Assembly (NCBI GenBank): GCA_016713025.1
Contig: JADJPZ010000004.1
Location: 4,007,001-4,071,000, forward strand
Reading direction: 5' to 3'
Length of the DNA stretch: 64,000 nt
Source of the DNA: Saprospiraceae bacterium
GTDB lineage: Bacteria; Bacteroidota; Bacteroidia; Chitinophagales; Saprospiraceae
Part shown: positions 47,014-55,667 of the stretch, piece after piece
How positions within the stretch are numbered: position 1 is the stretch's first letter
Layout of the letters: every line of letters begins with the position of its first letter
Translations under genes and position numbers: made by a program
Notes under the pieces: generated by a model
Database searches by the model: none
What the model was told of the DNA's origin: nothing
The model's input: only the letters and a program-made list of their open reading frames with translations

Positions 47014-47061
47014 TTCTTTGAAGTTTTGTTTACACAAAATATTTTACAGCCTCCTAATATA

Positions 47062-47612
47062 AAAAAACTTAGGGAAGAGTTTAAATATTTTATTGAAATC
47101 AATTTTGATGAACATTTGGTTTACTCATTAATTTTTGAGAAAACGCAATCTATGACCTTACTTCGATGTCTATCCAAATGTTCGAATTCTCTAACTACGA
47201 TCCCACACATCAAGCATCCCGCTAAAGCTGGGCAAGTTACATAATGCATTGACTACAGATTTTAATAAAATTGTACCTTCACAATAAATCTTATTATCAT
47301 CAACGCATGGTCATAAAATGATCAATCAGATGTTGAATTTAAATCTATCAGGCACTAGACTGATTCATAAATAATATGATCGCAGTTGCATTTATCTGCT
47401 TTCAGCAGGTAGAAACTGGAACCATCGAGAGTCAGTTATAGATCATTTGGTTTAGTAAGCACAAGTTACAAATAGTATCAAACTTTAGCATGATTCATCA
47501 AGCTTTAGCATGACTTACGCTGGCAAGGATTGTTTTCGAAGATGACTATCCTATATGCTGTATCATCAAGTGATTTCGGCTCCGTGCTTGCTCTCAATCA
47601 CCATCGGTTATT
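47062..47612. other. Intergenic, no recognisable gene
   Basis: About 550 bp after IS256 copy 1. The 47062-47244 part is an open frame with no recognisable family. Around 47379-47435 there are degenerate REP-like words (GATCGCAGTTGC ... ACCATCGAG), and CTTTAGCATGA occurs twice (near 47490 and 47510). No RNA gene was seen. Confidence 0.35.
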
Positions 47613-48653
47613 TCAAAAATAAGTTTTAACTGCAAATTCATATTGCGCAATAAATATTCTTTTAAATGCTGCAATAGTATTTTGCTCATAAAATAATAAC
47701 ATTGCTTTTTTATACATAATGGAATCAACAGTCCTGAAAGATAGTGGGCAATGACCATTGTCCATCAATATAGCATTACAAACAATCCTGGCCGTCCTTT
47801 TATTGCCATCTGCAAAAGGTTGAATATAAGATATTAGTAATAACACCAGCATTGCTTTCTCAAACACATTTGTTTTATTATTTAATACATCGCAAACCAA
47901 CCCTAAGGCTTCTTTTATCTGAAAATCATTGTCCAAAGGTTGATAATTTGTGCCAGAAATGCCAACTCTTCGATTACGAATGTTTCTGTCAACATTAAGC
48001 TCTTTTACCAGCAAACTATGTATGTCTTCAATTTTGGAAATGCTTAATGGCGTTACATAAAGTTTGTTGCCTATCAAAAAGTCAATGGTTGCTTTATGAT
48101 TGAGCAACATCACTGCTTCTTCTTTGGTTTTGCCATGTGCAGTTTGTTTATCTTTTAATAGTATTTCCGTTTCTAACAATGAATAGGTATTGCCTTCTAT
48201 TTGAGATGACTTCCAACTTAAATCAATCGCTAAACGCTCCATTTCTTTGTTATATTCATTAGCGCTTAAACTTTGAATATTTAATTCATATTTTTTTTGA
48301 TATTGCTGCAATAGCGTATTTTCTTCAGCAGTAAAAAGTGAAAGAGTAGGTAATATGTTTGTCACCAAAACCCAATTGAATTGTCTTTTTATCTTTCTTT
48401 CATCTATTTCAAGAAAAAAGTATTGATCCAAATCTGTTGGTATAAATAGGTCGTAAGAGGGGTGAATACTATATTTAGAAGACTTGCCTTTTCCTGATAA
48501 TAAAATCTTATTTTCAGCTATAAGCGTAGCTAAATTTCTTTTTAAAGTGGCTAAGCTAAAATGCGATACTAACTTTTCGATTAACTTAGCAGAAGAAGCA
48601 GTATGCAGCTCTTGAATAGCTGCGATGATTAGGTCTTTATTATTCATATTCAT
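47613..48653 (-). CDS. Fic-domain protein with Gln at the catalytic His position
   Basis: 346 residues. An N-terminal winged-helix region (residues about 1-68) is followed by a Fic-N segment with the inhibitory motif SSQIEGN (149-155), then the Fic core. The active-site loop reads QPFADGNKRTAR (278-289) where Fic enzymes have HPFxxGNGRxxR: the catalytic His is Gln278 and the second Gly is Lys. Fic proteins transfer AMP or other groups to target hydroxyls. Without the His base, activity may be lost or altered; similar Gln variants may form a subgroup. It stands in the mobile-element zone next to toxin genes. Confidence 0.85.
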   Translation of the reverse strand: MNMNNKDLIIAAIQELHTASSAKLIEKLVSHFSLATLKRNLATLIAENKILLSGKGKSSKYSIHPSYDLFIPTDLDQYFFLEIDERKIKRQFNWVLVTNILPTLSLFTAEENTLLQQYQKKYELNIQSLSANEYNKEMERLAIDLSWKSSQIEGNTYSLLETEILLKDKQTAHGKTKEEAVMLLNHKATIDFLIGNKLYVTPLSISKIEDIHSLLVKELNVDRNIRNRRVGISGTNYQPLDNDFQIKEALGLVCDVLNNKTNVFEKAMLVLLLISYIQPFADGNKRTARIVCNAILMDNGHCPLSFRTVDSIMYKKAMLLFYEQNTIAAFKRIFIAQYEFAVKTYF

Positions 48654-48746
48654 AATTAAAGCTCACGTTTTTACAATATACGGCTCAAAATTAGACAATT
48701 TGAGCCGTATATTCAAATTGTTTTGAGCCGTATTGAAATATTGTTG

Positions 48747-48990
48747 CCCCGATGGTCGCAGTATTCATCTGCGATGTACTATTTTATGAATCTTTACCCC
48801 GATCGTCGCAGTAACGCCACGGTGTCACAAGTTATGCAACTGCGATGCACTATTTTACGAATCTTTACCCCGTAGGATAAATATCCAAAAGGTTAATTCA
48901 ATACGCCCCTTACTTAACTATTTGATGCTAAGTTTTGTGCTTTAATTTTTTATTATTTGTGTTGACGAATTAAAAATTCATAAATAAGCG
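48747..48990 (+). repeat. REP-like dispersed repeat, copy R1
   Basis: Starts CCCCGATGGTCGCAG and repeats that word after 60 bp. It then shares long blocks with R2 and R3: ACTGCGATGCACTATTTTA, TTTACCCCGTAGGATAA, AATTCAATACGC, AAGTTTTGTGCTTTA and GTGTTGACGAATTAAAAA. It lacks the left arm of the internal hairpin and the right-end ACCATCGGG. Confidence 0.7.
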
Positions 48991-48999
48991 TCGAGATTG

Positions 49000-49270
49000 C
49001 TATGGAAACATTTTATAAATATCCTTACGATGAGCAATTATAATAAAACGTATAACATTGACATTAATTATCTCAAACCCAATTCTATAATCTCCTAGTC
49101 TAAGGCGATAATAATTAGTGAAACCTGAAAGTTTTCTCACATTTGGTATTTTATCTAAATTAGGCGATGTTTCACAGGTAAATATGATTTGTTCAATCTT
49201 TGTATAGATCAACTTGTTCTTTATTTTTTTCTAATGACTTTTCAAAAGATTTATCAAACTCGACAATCAT
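49000..49270 (-). pseudogene. RelE/ParE-type toxin, frameshifted
   Basis: The ATG at 49270 overlaps the antitoxin stop (ATGA) and reads MIVEFDKSFEKSLEK, a typical RelE start. A seven-A run (49231-49237 region) shifts the frame; with six As it continues IKNKLIYTKIEQIIF and on to PNVRKLSGFTNYYRLRLGDYRIGFEI and HRKDIYKMFP, the RelE C-terminal core. Corrected length is 89 residues, normal for the family. RelE-type toxins cut mRNA at the ribosome; ParE relatives act on gyrase. Confidence 0.82.
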
Positions 49271-49464
49271 CTGAGCTTTAATTTATTCAATATTGTTTCT
49301 TTGTTCACAGTCTCATTTGTTTTCACTTCATCCATCATAGTTCCCAAAGCAATATCTTCATATTGCTCATCTTTAAGGTCCAGCACACTGCCTCCTAGCT
49401 TTTTAGCAAGCTCAGAAAGAATCTTATTACTTTTTTTATCTGCACGAATTACTATTGCGGCCAT
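49267..49464 (-). CDS. Antitoxin of the RelE-like pair
   Basis: 65 residues, starting MAAIVIRADKKSNKILSELAKKLGG and ending in an acidic/Lys-rich tail. Its stop overlaps the toxin start by four bases, the usual coupling of type II pairs, with the antitoxin first. Small size, N-terminal hydrophobic strand and a disordered-looking C-terminus fit an antitoxin that binds DNA and toxin; no exact family named. Confidence 0.75.
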   Translation of the reverse strand: MAAIVIRADKKSNKILSELAKKLGGSVLDLKDEQYEDIALGTMMDEVKTNETVNKETILNKLKLR

Positions 49465-49562
49465 TTTTTTAAAGACAAAATTAAGAAATTAATTATTAAC
49501 TAAACCATAAAATATTTTTTTAATCCAAAATTCATTTTACAAACCAAAGTTTGCTACCCGCT

Positions 49563-49588
49563 GCTGGCGCAAGTTTGTAACTTGTGCC
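49563..49588. repeat. REP flanking the RAYT gene (3' side)
   Basis: GCTGGCGCAAGTTTG followed by TAACTTGTGCC; a 26-bp stem-loop. It is the inverted counterpart of 50251-50276 with about 22 of 26 bases matching, placed 16 bp past the RAYT stop. Confidence 0.7.
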
Positions 49589-49603
49589 TTTACTCTACAC
49601 CTA

Positions 49604-50191
49604 TCAATAACTAAACACATAACCTTCAAGACTCATAGGTCTTTCTAAAATCTCTACATCCAAAACACCATTTATTCCTAAATAATCTCTTGCACTACTA
49701 TGTAAATAATGGTCGGGTTCGCTCACTATACCTGCCACAACAGGGTTATTATGCACATAATCTATCTTTTGAAACGTAACAGCAGGACTAAAAAGTTCAA
49801 TAGGATGATTGTCTTGTTGCCAAAATTGATATACCTTATTGTTGCTTTTGTTTTGACCAGCGTTTCTGAAAATGCTCATCATCCACTCTTTTCTACTTTC
49901 AGATGGATTGTTTTCAATAGCTTCGATAAGGTTTTTAGAAGTAAATTTTTTGAGATCACGCAAAATATCTGAATGACTGTATTGACCTGATCTAGAAAAT
50001 ACCAAATGTGCATGATTGCTCATCAAGCACCAAGCATGGAGATTTAATCCTTTATTTTGTTGACAATATCTTACACTCTCAATAAATATTTCCATATAGG
50101 TGAGCCTGGTAAAAACATCTACCCATGATACCGTTGCAAAACTTACAAAGTATATACCATTAGTATCTATAAACTTGTACTTAGTACTCAC
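49604..50191 (-). CDS. REP-associated tyrosine transposase (RAYT, Y1 family)
   Basis: 195 residues. The HUH motif is in HAWCLMSNHAHLVF (His-Ala-His) and the catalytic Tyr is in KIDYVHNNPVVAGIV, both classic for IS200-like Y1 transposases of the RAYT group. Such enzymes act on single-stranded REP hairpins. Inverted REP-like sequences lie on both sides (49563-49588 and 50251-50276), as expected for a resident RAYT. The N-terminus FIDTNGIYFVSFATVSW also fits the family. The frame is intact, unlike most mobile genes nearby. Confidence 0.92.
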   Translation of the reverse strand: MSTKYKFIDTNGIYFVSFATVSWVDVFTRLTYMEIFIESVRYCQQNKGLNLHAWCLMSNHAHLVFSRSGQYSHSDILRDLKKFTSKNLIEAIENNPSESRKEWMMSIFRNAGQNKSNNKVYQFWQQDNHPIELFSPAVTFQKIDYVHNNPVVAGIVSEPDHYLHSSARDYLGINGVLDVEILERPMSLEGYVFSY

Positions 50192-50250
50192 TCTCTTTTA
50201 TAATTAGGCCGTATATAGAGATTATCAAAATTCTTACCAAAAAAGTTTAT

Positions 50251-50276
50251 GGCACGAGTTGCAAACTCGCGCCAGC
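50251..50276. repeat. REP flanking the RAYT gene (5' side)
   Basis: GGCACGAGTTGCAAACTCGC followed by GCCAGC. It is inverted relative to 49563-49588 and lies 60 bp before the RAYT start. Confidence 0.7.
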
Positions 50277-50409
50277 AGGGGATAAAATCTCCGAGCAATA
50301 CCAACTATTTTGTCATATTCTCATTCGAATAAAGTCCAATGCGTAATCTGGGTTAAAACGATAATAACTGTTACGCTAACCACGAAAAGAAAATAGTTTT
50401 AGTTATTTA

Positions 50410-50549
50410 CCCCGATCGTCGCAGTAACGCCACGGCGTCACAAGTTTTTGCAACCGCGATACAGTATTTCAAGCATTCTGTTATAGCAGGACACCCGCTA
50501 TAGGAAAGCTAGGTTTAATGTAACAACGTTTAAAATCTGCGACCATCGG
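50410..50549 (+). repeat. REP-like dispersed repeat, copy R4 (partial)
   Basis: Starts CCCCGATCGTCGCAGTAACG and ends TCTGCGACCATCGG, so its ends are inverted. The middle differs from R1-R3 and has a GCTATA-type short repeat (AGGACACCCGCTATAGG). It lies just before the hicA stop. Confidence 0.55.
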
Positions 50550-50555
50550 CAAAGT

Positions 50556-50796
50556 TTAGGTATTAATTTTTTCTAACAATTCAATTTTACTTATATCCAA
50601 GTGCTTTGCTACATCATTTAGAATGCTGGAAACCAATTTTGATTGGGCTATGGTTCGGAATAGTAATGTGATGTTCATCATTCTCAGTGATTCTTGATAA
50701 TCTGATATGGCTACCTTTCTGTCTTGTAACCAGATATCCAACTTTATATAGTTTTTTTACCAAACTTTCTCCAGATTCGTCCCTTGATAGCTTCAT
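50556..50796 (-). pseudogene. hicA: HicA-type toxin, frameshifted
   Basis: The start MKLSRDESGESLVKKLYKVGY overlaps the hicB stop. The HicA core RQKGSHIRLSRI...HHITIPNHSPIKIG is present, including the catalytic His region. At a three-T run near 50636 the frame shifts; with one T fewer it reads IGSSILNDVAKHLDISKIELLEKI, the usual HicA C-terminus. The corrected length is about 79 residues. HicA cleaves mRNA; HicB neutralises it. It may be inactive here. Confidence 0.82.
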
Positions 50797-50996
50797 GCCG
50801 TTAGTACTTCATCTTTGACAAAATGCATTCTTACTATCCGTTGTACATTGTCATTAAAATGGCAAGATACTGCTTCAATGATATTCGCCTTCAATTCAGA
50901 CCAAGTGTCTGCCTCTGTAAATATTGATATGCCTAGTGCTGAGGCTTCATATCCACCTTCTGATGATTCATTAATCACAAATATTAACTCTTGCAT
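50793..50996 (-). CDS. hicB: HicB-type antitoxin
   Basis: 67 residues from the ATG at 50996 (MQELIFVINES), selected over a TTG eight codons upstream. The partial RNase-H-like HicB fold is visible: ESSEGGYEASALGISIFTEADTWSELKANIIEAVSCHF, then a short tail with MHFVKDEVL. No DNA-binding domain follows, so it may be a short HicB. The stop overlaps the hicA start (ATGA). Confidence 0.85.
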   Translation of the reverse strand: MQELIFVINESSEGGYEASALGISIFTEADTWSELKANIIEAVSCHFNDNVQRIVRMHFVKDEVLTA

Positions 50997-51060
50997 ATAA
51001 CTAATTTTAGAAGACAAAGATATAGGATTTTATTTATTAGCCATAAAACAATCTTCTTTC

Positions 51061-51302
51061 GATCGTCTCAGTAACGCCACGGCGTCACAAGTTATGCAAC
51101 TGCGATGCACTATTTTACGAATCTTTATTCCGTAGGATAATTATCCATCGGGGTAAATTCAATACGCCCCTTACTTAAAAATAAAGCACAAAACTATATA
51201 ATCTAAGTTTTGTGCTTTAGTGTATAGATATTTGATATTTGTGTTGACGAATTAAAAAATTCTTAAAAAATAGGATCGCAGTTACAAACTGCGACCATCG
51301 GG
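51061..51302 (+). repeat. REP-like dispersed repeat, copy R2
   Basis: 242 bp; starts GATCGTCTCAGTAACGCCAC and ends ACTGCGACCATCGGG. It has an internal perfect hairpin, AAAGCACAAAACT paired with AGTTTTGTGCTTT at 51183-51218. It is very close to R3 over most of its length. Its right end forms the last codons of the transposase remnant at 51263. Confidence 0.8.
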
Positions 51303-51505
51303 AGAATATCTTTCTCAAAAACAAACATGCTACTTTGACCTCTTAATCTTTCGAGCTCTTGCTTTGCTCTCTCATTTAAGATCGCTAATTCTTTTGGGTC
51401 AGTGCTACAACCAATTGATTTGATTAGTCTATTTCTACCATTTTCTTTTATTAAAATCTGGATACTGATACTACCCGAATTGTTCTTCTTTTGCCGTATA
51501 AACAT
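51263..51505 (-). pseudogene. IS1634-like transposase, N-terminal remnant
   Basis: 80 residues. MFIRQKKNNSGSISIQILIKE and IKSIGCSTDPKELAILNERAKQELERL match the start of IS1634/IS4-type transposases. The frame then runs into repeat R2 and stops, so about 450 residues including the DDE core are missing. It marks where a former IS was cut by, or next to, the repeat. Confidence 0.7.
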
Positions 51506-51581
51506 ACCCCAAAAGTACTTAAAATATCAGCGGGTCACCCGAATTTTACTTATTTCAATTATATAGGACTGATAATCAATA

Positions 51582-51755
51582 TTATACAATTCCCATTTTT
51601 AAAAGTGCGGAAAACAGGAGGTCATTAAAATCTGAATCTTGGGTTACAATTGTGTATTGATTCAGTTTTGCAAAATCCCAAATAATTTTATCAGACGCAT
51701 TTATTAGTTTCTCTTTTTTAACAGTTGAAGAACCTTCAAATTCTTTCGGCAGCAT
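51582..51755 (-). pseudogene. DUF5615 (PIN-like) protein, C-terminal remnant
   Basis: 57 residues: ASDKIIWDFAKLNQYTIVTQDSDFNDLL is the conserved core of DUF5615/Mut7-C-like PIN proteins (Asp, then TxDxDF). The N-terminal third with the first active-site Asp is missing, and an in-frame TGA lies just upstream. DUF5615 proteins are commonly toxin-like partners of a small DUF433 antitoxin, which is absent. A third decayed toxin-type gene in this stretch. Confidence 0.65.
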
Positions 51756-52005
51756 TTCTAATATTCAATTGCGGGCATAAACTTCAACATTGATGGTTAT
51801 ACATCAGGGAAATTTATCAGTTGGATACTTTAAAACATGTCTATATATTTTTTGATTACATCGATAAGGTTGTCGAATTAAATTTTTCAGTGGGATGACT
51901 TGAAGTCATCCCACCGAAAACATCGACCGAAAAAACATAAAAAAAGCAGCCGAAACAAATGTCCCGGCTGCTTTCTTATTCTTATGAAATTGATATTTTA
52001 TATCA

Positions 52006-54393
52006 TCATGGAGTTGTCCCTACGACAAGTCGTTTGGTCACATCGGGAAGTCCTTCAGCTCTCACCCTGATCATGTACATACCGCTGCTGAATCCTGATA
52101 AGTCCACCTGCTCTCTCTCCGTACCTGCTTCTATCACCGCCGTCCTGAGGAGTTTGCCCTGCAGGCTCATGATGTCCAGTTGCACCTGTGTCTTGCTGTA
52201 TGCACTCAGGTCTATATCTGTCAGCCCGTATGTCGGGTTTGGAGATATCTTAAAGTCAGCTATGGCAAGCTGATCAAAATGGGTTCCAATATTATTAGGT
52301 CTTACTGGTGCTGAACCTGATCCGGTAGTACTTGTATTAGAAAAAGATGCTGTCCCTTGTGTCGATGGCGGAATCATCATCTGTACATTGGATGTATGGA
52401 CGATCAGACCCATATTGATACATGATGCCATAGGGATGGTCTTGGTACCTACCGGCTTCCATGTGGTGCCATCCAGAGATACAAAAGTACTAAATACATT
52501 TCCAGTACGAGTGATACGCAACCAAAAGTGATTGATATGCGCATTGGCTAGAAATGTAGCGCTCGCATTGTTTACATCTCTGAAACTGCTGGATGACATG
52601 CCTGCTTTATTGATGGTCAACTGAGCCTTTTTAGCTCCTGCCATATCGGTTTCACGCATGATGAGACCTGCCAGTGCATTGGATGACATCGATGCCTTAT
52701 TGACCAGTGTGGTGATACTACCGTCGCCGCAGAGTGTCGTCTGTGCAAATGCGTGTGCATCACTTGTATATGGGAAGTTGATCTGACAGTTGTTACAGTT
52801 TACTGAAAAAGTTTGAGTAGAATTATTGTATGATACACTGTTGCCATTTGGGATGTTCACGCCATTCGGTTGTTGACTCCAGCCACAAGGAAGACCGCCT
52901 ACTGTAATGATGCTGGTACAGATGGACACATTGTCGCTCAAATCAGTCACCGTTACGGTTACAGGCACTGGCTGACCCACCTGAGCGCAGGAGATGGACG
53001 ACGGATTGAGGGCGATGGACTTTATACCACAATTATCAGTGGCAGTCACTAATGATGCAGGGGATAAGGGTATATTCTGCTGACCATTGAAGGTGATAGA
53101 TGAATTGTGACAAGTGACCATAGGTGGTGTATCATCTATGATGTTATAGATAAAGCTCCAAATAGAAGAAGTACTGCCACATGTATATACCCATGTATAA
53201 GTACGTGTCCCAACACAAGTTATAGGGTTTGGCGTATTTATTACCACAGGTCCAATGGGTGTAATACTCGTACCGTTACAGGCCAACACTGCCGGTGGAG
53301 TGGGTTGAATAGCCAAAGCCGGATTATTAACGATAGTAGCACCATTGGCCGGTACCACTGGATTGGCCAAAGTGCCAGGTACTGTACTCACAGGAGCAGA
53401 TTCGGCACTCACAGTGGTGCTAATGACGTTGCAAGCACAGCGGGTACGAATGTTTTGTACCGGCACCGATTGATTATAGGTAGGTATATTTGTACTCCAG
53501 CTGCCCCCATTGACCTGATATTGCAATGTTGATAAGGCTGGACATGGTGTGCCTGATGGTGCAGCGATGCTGCCCACTGTGAGCGTACATCCTGTGCCGC
53601 ATGTGCTGTTGGAAATGCTCACATTTAGTGGTGCTGTTGAGAAAGTGGGACATGGACATTCTCCAGCAGTCACTGACAAAGTAGCACCCTGACAACCTCC
53701 TACTGCAGTCCAAGGAGCCGTTAAACTTGGCTCAGGATCAGTTTCTCCCACTGTCTGAGTAAAAAGTACATTTGGTCCTGATCTCAATGAATATGTTGTT
53801 GGATTAGATTTAAAAATAGAAAAATTTCCAAAGGTATATGCAAAACTACCAGTAACAATATTTACTTCATCTCTTTGATAAGTACCTGTTACACCTGCGC
53901 AACTGCTAACGATGCATAACTTATTATTATCGGAAGTTCTTTCACCTCTGGTTACGGTTAGTCCTGAGCTATAACATTGAGTTGCGTATTGCCAATTACC
54001 ATCAGGAGGTATTTCAGCGGTACCATTATTAAACATCCAGCCAGATGCCCCCAAAAACCATTTTGAACTATTCTGATGATAAGATATTTGAACATATTGA
54101 TCGGTGGTAGAAATAAATACTCCAGGATTAACAAGGTTGGTGTATAAAAATGTACCAGTTAAAATTTGATGTGGAGTAGAGCAGGTGGAATTTGGCAACG
54201 AAACAAACGATCCTGATACAATGTAGTGGTAAACTGTTTTGGGTTGTGCGTAGGATATCAAGTAAAAGGATGAGAATACTATTACAAATAATATTCTGCT
54301 GATCACAAGGTTTGAGCAGTAGGTGCCCAATGCAAACATTGGATGATTTTTTAACACCCAGCGATTTAGATTTAAAGACTTTAGTTGCATCAT
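52006..54393 (-). CDS. Large secreted protein with HYR-like domain and T9SS sorting signal
   Basis: 795 residues. An unusually long N-terminal region precedes a hydrophobic signal (ISRILFVIVFSSFYLISYA, about residues 31-49). A Cys-rich, Ser/Thr/Pro-rich middle contains an HYR-like segment (DTPPMVTC, ATDNCGIKSIALNPSSISC, VTVTVTDLSDNVSIC). Residues about 500-680 resemble a concanavalin-like/DUF1349 region (GLIMRETDMAGAKKAQL, HFWLRITRTGNVFSTFVSLDGTTW). The last 80 residues are a Por-type CTD (FKISPNPTYGLTDID, GFSSGMYMIRV). Predicted cell-surface or released adhesin-like protein. Confidence 0.8.
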   Translation of the reverse strand: MMQLKSLNLNRWVLKNHPMFALGTYCSNLVISRILFVIVFSSFYLISYAQPKTVYHYIVSGSFVSLPNSTCSTPHQILTGTFLYTNLVNPGVFISTTDQYVQISYHQNSSKWFLGASGWMFNNGTAEIPPDGNWQYATQCYSSGLTVTRGERTSDNNKLCIVSSCAGVTGTYQRDEVNIVTGSFAYTFGNFSIFKSNPTTYSLRSGPNVLFTQTVGETDPEPSLTAPWTAVGGCQGATLSVTAGECPCPTFSTAPLNVSISNSTCGTGCTLTVGSIAAPSGTPCPALSTLQYQVNGGSWSTNIPTYNQSVPVQNIRTRCACNVISTTVSAESAPVSTVPGTLANPVVPANGATIVNNPALAIQPTPPAVLACNGTSITPIGPVVINTPNPITCVGTRTYTWVYTCGSTSSIWSFIYNIIDDTPPMVTCHNSSITFNGQQNIPLSPASLVTATDNCGIKSIALNPSSISCAQVGQPVPVTVTVTDLSDNVSICTSIITVGGLPCGWSQQPNGVNIPNGNSVSYNNSTQTFSVNCNNCQINFPYTSDAHAFAQTTLCGDGSITTLVNKASMSSNALAGLIMRETDMAGAKKAQLTINKAGMSSSSFRDVNNASATFLANAHINHFWLRITRTGNVFSTFVSLDGTTWKPVGTKTIPMASCINMGLIVHTSNVQMMIPPSTQGTASFSNTSTTGSGSAPVRPNNIGTHFDQLAIADFKISPNPTYGLTDIDLSAYSKTQVQLDIMSLQGKLLRTAVIEAGTEREQVDLSGFSSGMYMIRVRAEGLPDVTKRLVVGTTP

Positions 54394-54767
54394 TTTTAAA
54401 GATTTTGTAAAAGAAATAAAATATTAGTTAATTTAAATACCAATTGATGTAATGGTTAATGATTGTATAAGTAATGAGATACGATGTTTTAATTTAGTGC
54501 AAAAAAAAGAAAATATCAAGGCAGACGCAATAGTTATTTTTAACTATACGGATATAACATACTGAATATCAATGTTATAAAAACGAAAATAAATTGAAAA
54601 AGAGCTTTTGTGATTAAAAGTGGTCTCTTTTGGTCTAAAGTGAGTATAGCTGGCGGGCTACTTTTATTGTAGATATGATGCAAAATGAATATTTTACCAT
54701 AAAAGGTTAGCTAAGTCCCTGCAAAGTCTATAATTTTACTGCCTGGAATACCTTCACAAAAATATCA
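54394..54767. other. Divergent intergenic region
   Basis: 374 bp between the secreted protein gene and the first response regulator; no gene or hairpin recognised. It is AT-rich and presumably holds both promoters, but no clear TAnnTTTG box is visible. Confidence 0.35.
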
Positions 54768-55358
54768 ATGATAAAAGTAGCCATATTTGATGACCATCCT
54801 GCCATCCTGGAGGCCTTGATCAAACATTTTGCAAATATAGATGGCATAACCATCGTTGGCCAGTTTACAGAAAGTCATGCTGTATTGGAATTTTTGAAAA
54901 CGGAAAAGGTTGACTTTTTGATTTTAGATATTTTGACAGAAGAAGAGTTGGGACTTTCATTATTTGAGCATGTGGCAGAACACTACAAAGACATCAAAGT
55001 GATCGCCTATACCAATGTAAAATCGGCATTTGTGCATGATGAGTTGAGAAACGGTGGCGTGATCGCAGTAGTCAAAAAGGTGGAAAAATTGGATGTACTT
55101 TCTGATATCATATGCCAGCATCAGGAAGCGATATCAAACGAGTCCGGATTTAACTCTTTGTCGATCACCCCCAAAGAAAAAGATATAGCACATTATCTGG
55201 CGCGTGGTCTGACGGCAAGAGAAATCTCTGATTTGACACAAAACTCTATCAATACGATCAATAATCAGAAAAATACGCTGTTAGAGAAATTTGAATGCAG
55301 TAATACGACAGTGTTGATTTTGAAGTTGACACAGATGGGTTTGATTGATGTTATTTGA
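54768..55358 (+). CDS. NarL/LuxR-type response regulator 1
   Basis: 196 residues. A receiver domain with acidic Asp8-Asp9 and phosphoacceptor Asp54 (FLILDILTEEE), then a LuxR-type HTH (ITPKEKDIAHYLARGLTAREISDLTQNSINTINNQKNTLLEKF). It is a paralogue of the gene at 55668 with the same length. The last 90 or so bases are identical between the two genes, and identity continues into the 3' flank. A purine-rich 7-bp repeat tract follows. The likely partner is a histidine kinase gene at 57857. Confidence 0.9.
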   Translation: MIKVAIFDDHPAILEALIKHFANIDGITIVGQFTESHAVLEFLKTEKVDFLILDILTEEELGLSLFEHVAEHYKDIKVIAYTNVKSAFVHDELRNGGVIAVVKKVEKLDVLSDIICQHQEAISNESGFNSLSITPKEKDIAHYLARGLTAREISDLTQNSINTINNQKNTLLEKFECSNTTVLILKLTQMGLIDVI

Positions 55359-55371
55359 GTAGGACGGGGGA

Positions 55372-55515
55372 ATGGAGAATGGAGAATGGAGAATGGAGAA
55401 TGGAGAATGGAGGACGGAGAATGGAGGACGGAGAATGGAGAACGGGGAACGGAGAAAGGAGGACGGAGAAGGGAGAACGGAGAGTGGAGAGTGGAGAATG
55501 GAGGGCGGAGAAGGG
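55372..55515 (+). repeat. 7-bp purine minisatellite, tract 1
   Basis: About 20 units of a 7-mer, GGAGAAT with variants GGAGGAC, GGAGAAC, GGAGAGT and GGAGAAG. Nearly all purine on this strand. Because 7 is not a multiple of 3, all frames are open and produce spurious Glu/Arg/Trp-rich translations. Confidence 0.85.
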
Positions 55516-55641
55516 ATTTCGACTTATTTCCTGCGCTAAATCACCGTATTGCTAAATTAGGATACGGTGGCTGAGCGAAAACATACAGCGAACGAGCCGA
55601 ATTCACTTAAGATAGTCAAATCAAACTAATAAAAATTTAGT

Positions 55642-55649
55642 TATATTTG
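55642..55649 (+). promoter_or_regulatory. -7 box for response regulator 2
   Basis: TATATTTG fits TAnnTTTG and ends 18 bp before the ATG at 55668. No -33 TTG at normal spacing. Confidence 0.4.
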
Positions 55650-55667
55650 CGATCTTAGAGAAAGCCC

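Larger units (their letters stand above)
45656..47053 (+). mobile_element. IS256-family insertion sequence, copy 1
   Basis: 1398 bp. Ends begin GGGAGTGTAAGAAAG on the left and GAGGCTGTAAAATATT on the right (read inward), sharing TGTAA and TTGTGTAAAC as imperfect terminal repeats of about 26 bp. An 8-bp target duplication CTAATATA flanks it (45648-45655, 47054-47061). It is nearly identical to copy 2 at 56419-57812, in opposite orientation. It contains a palindromic terminator and one transposase gene with two frameshifts. The flanks 45513-45647 and 47062-47612 carry no gene I can name. Confidence 0.92.

Noticed and set aside
55355..55574. Overlapping frames encoding Glu/Trp/Arg-rich proteins such as MENGEWRMENG
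   Set aside because: These are translations of the 7-bp purine repeat, open in all frames because the unit is not a multiple of three.
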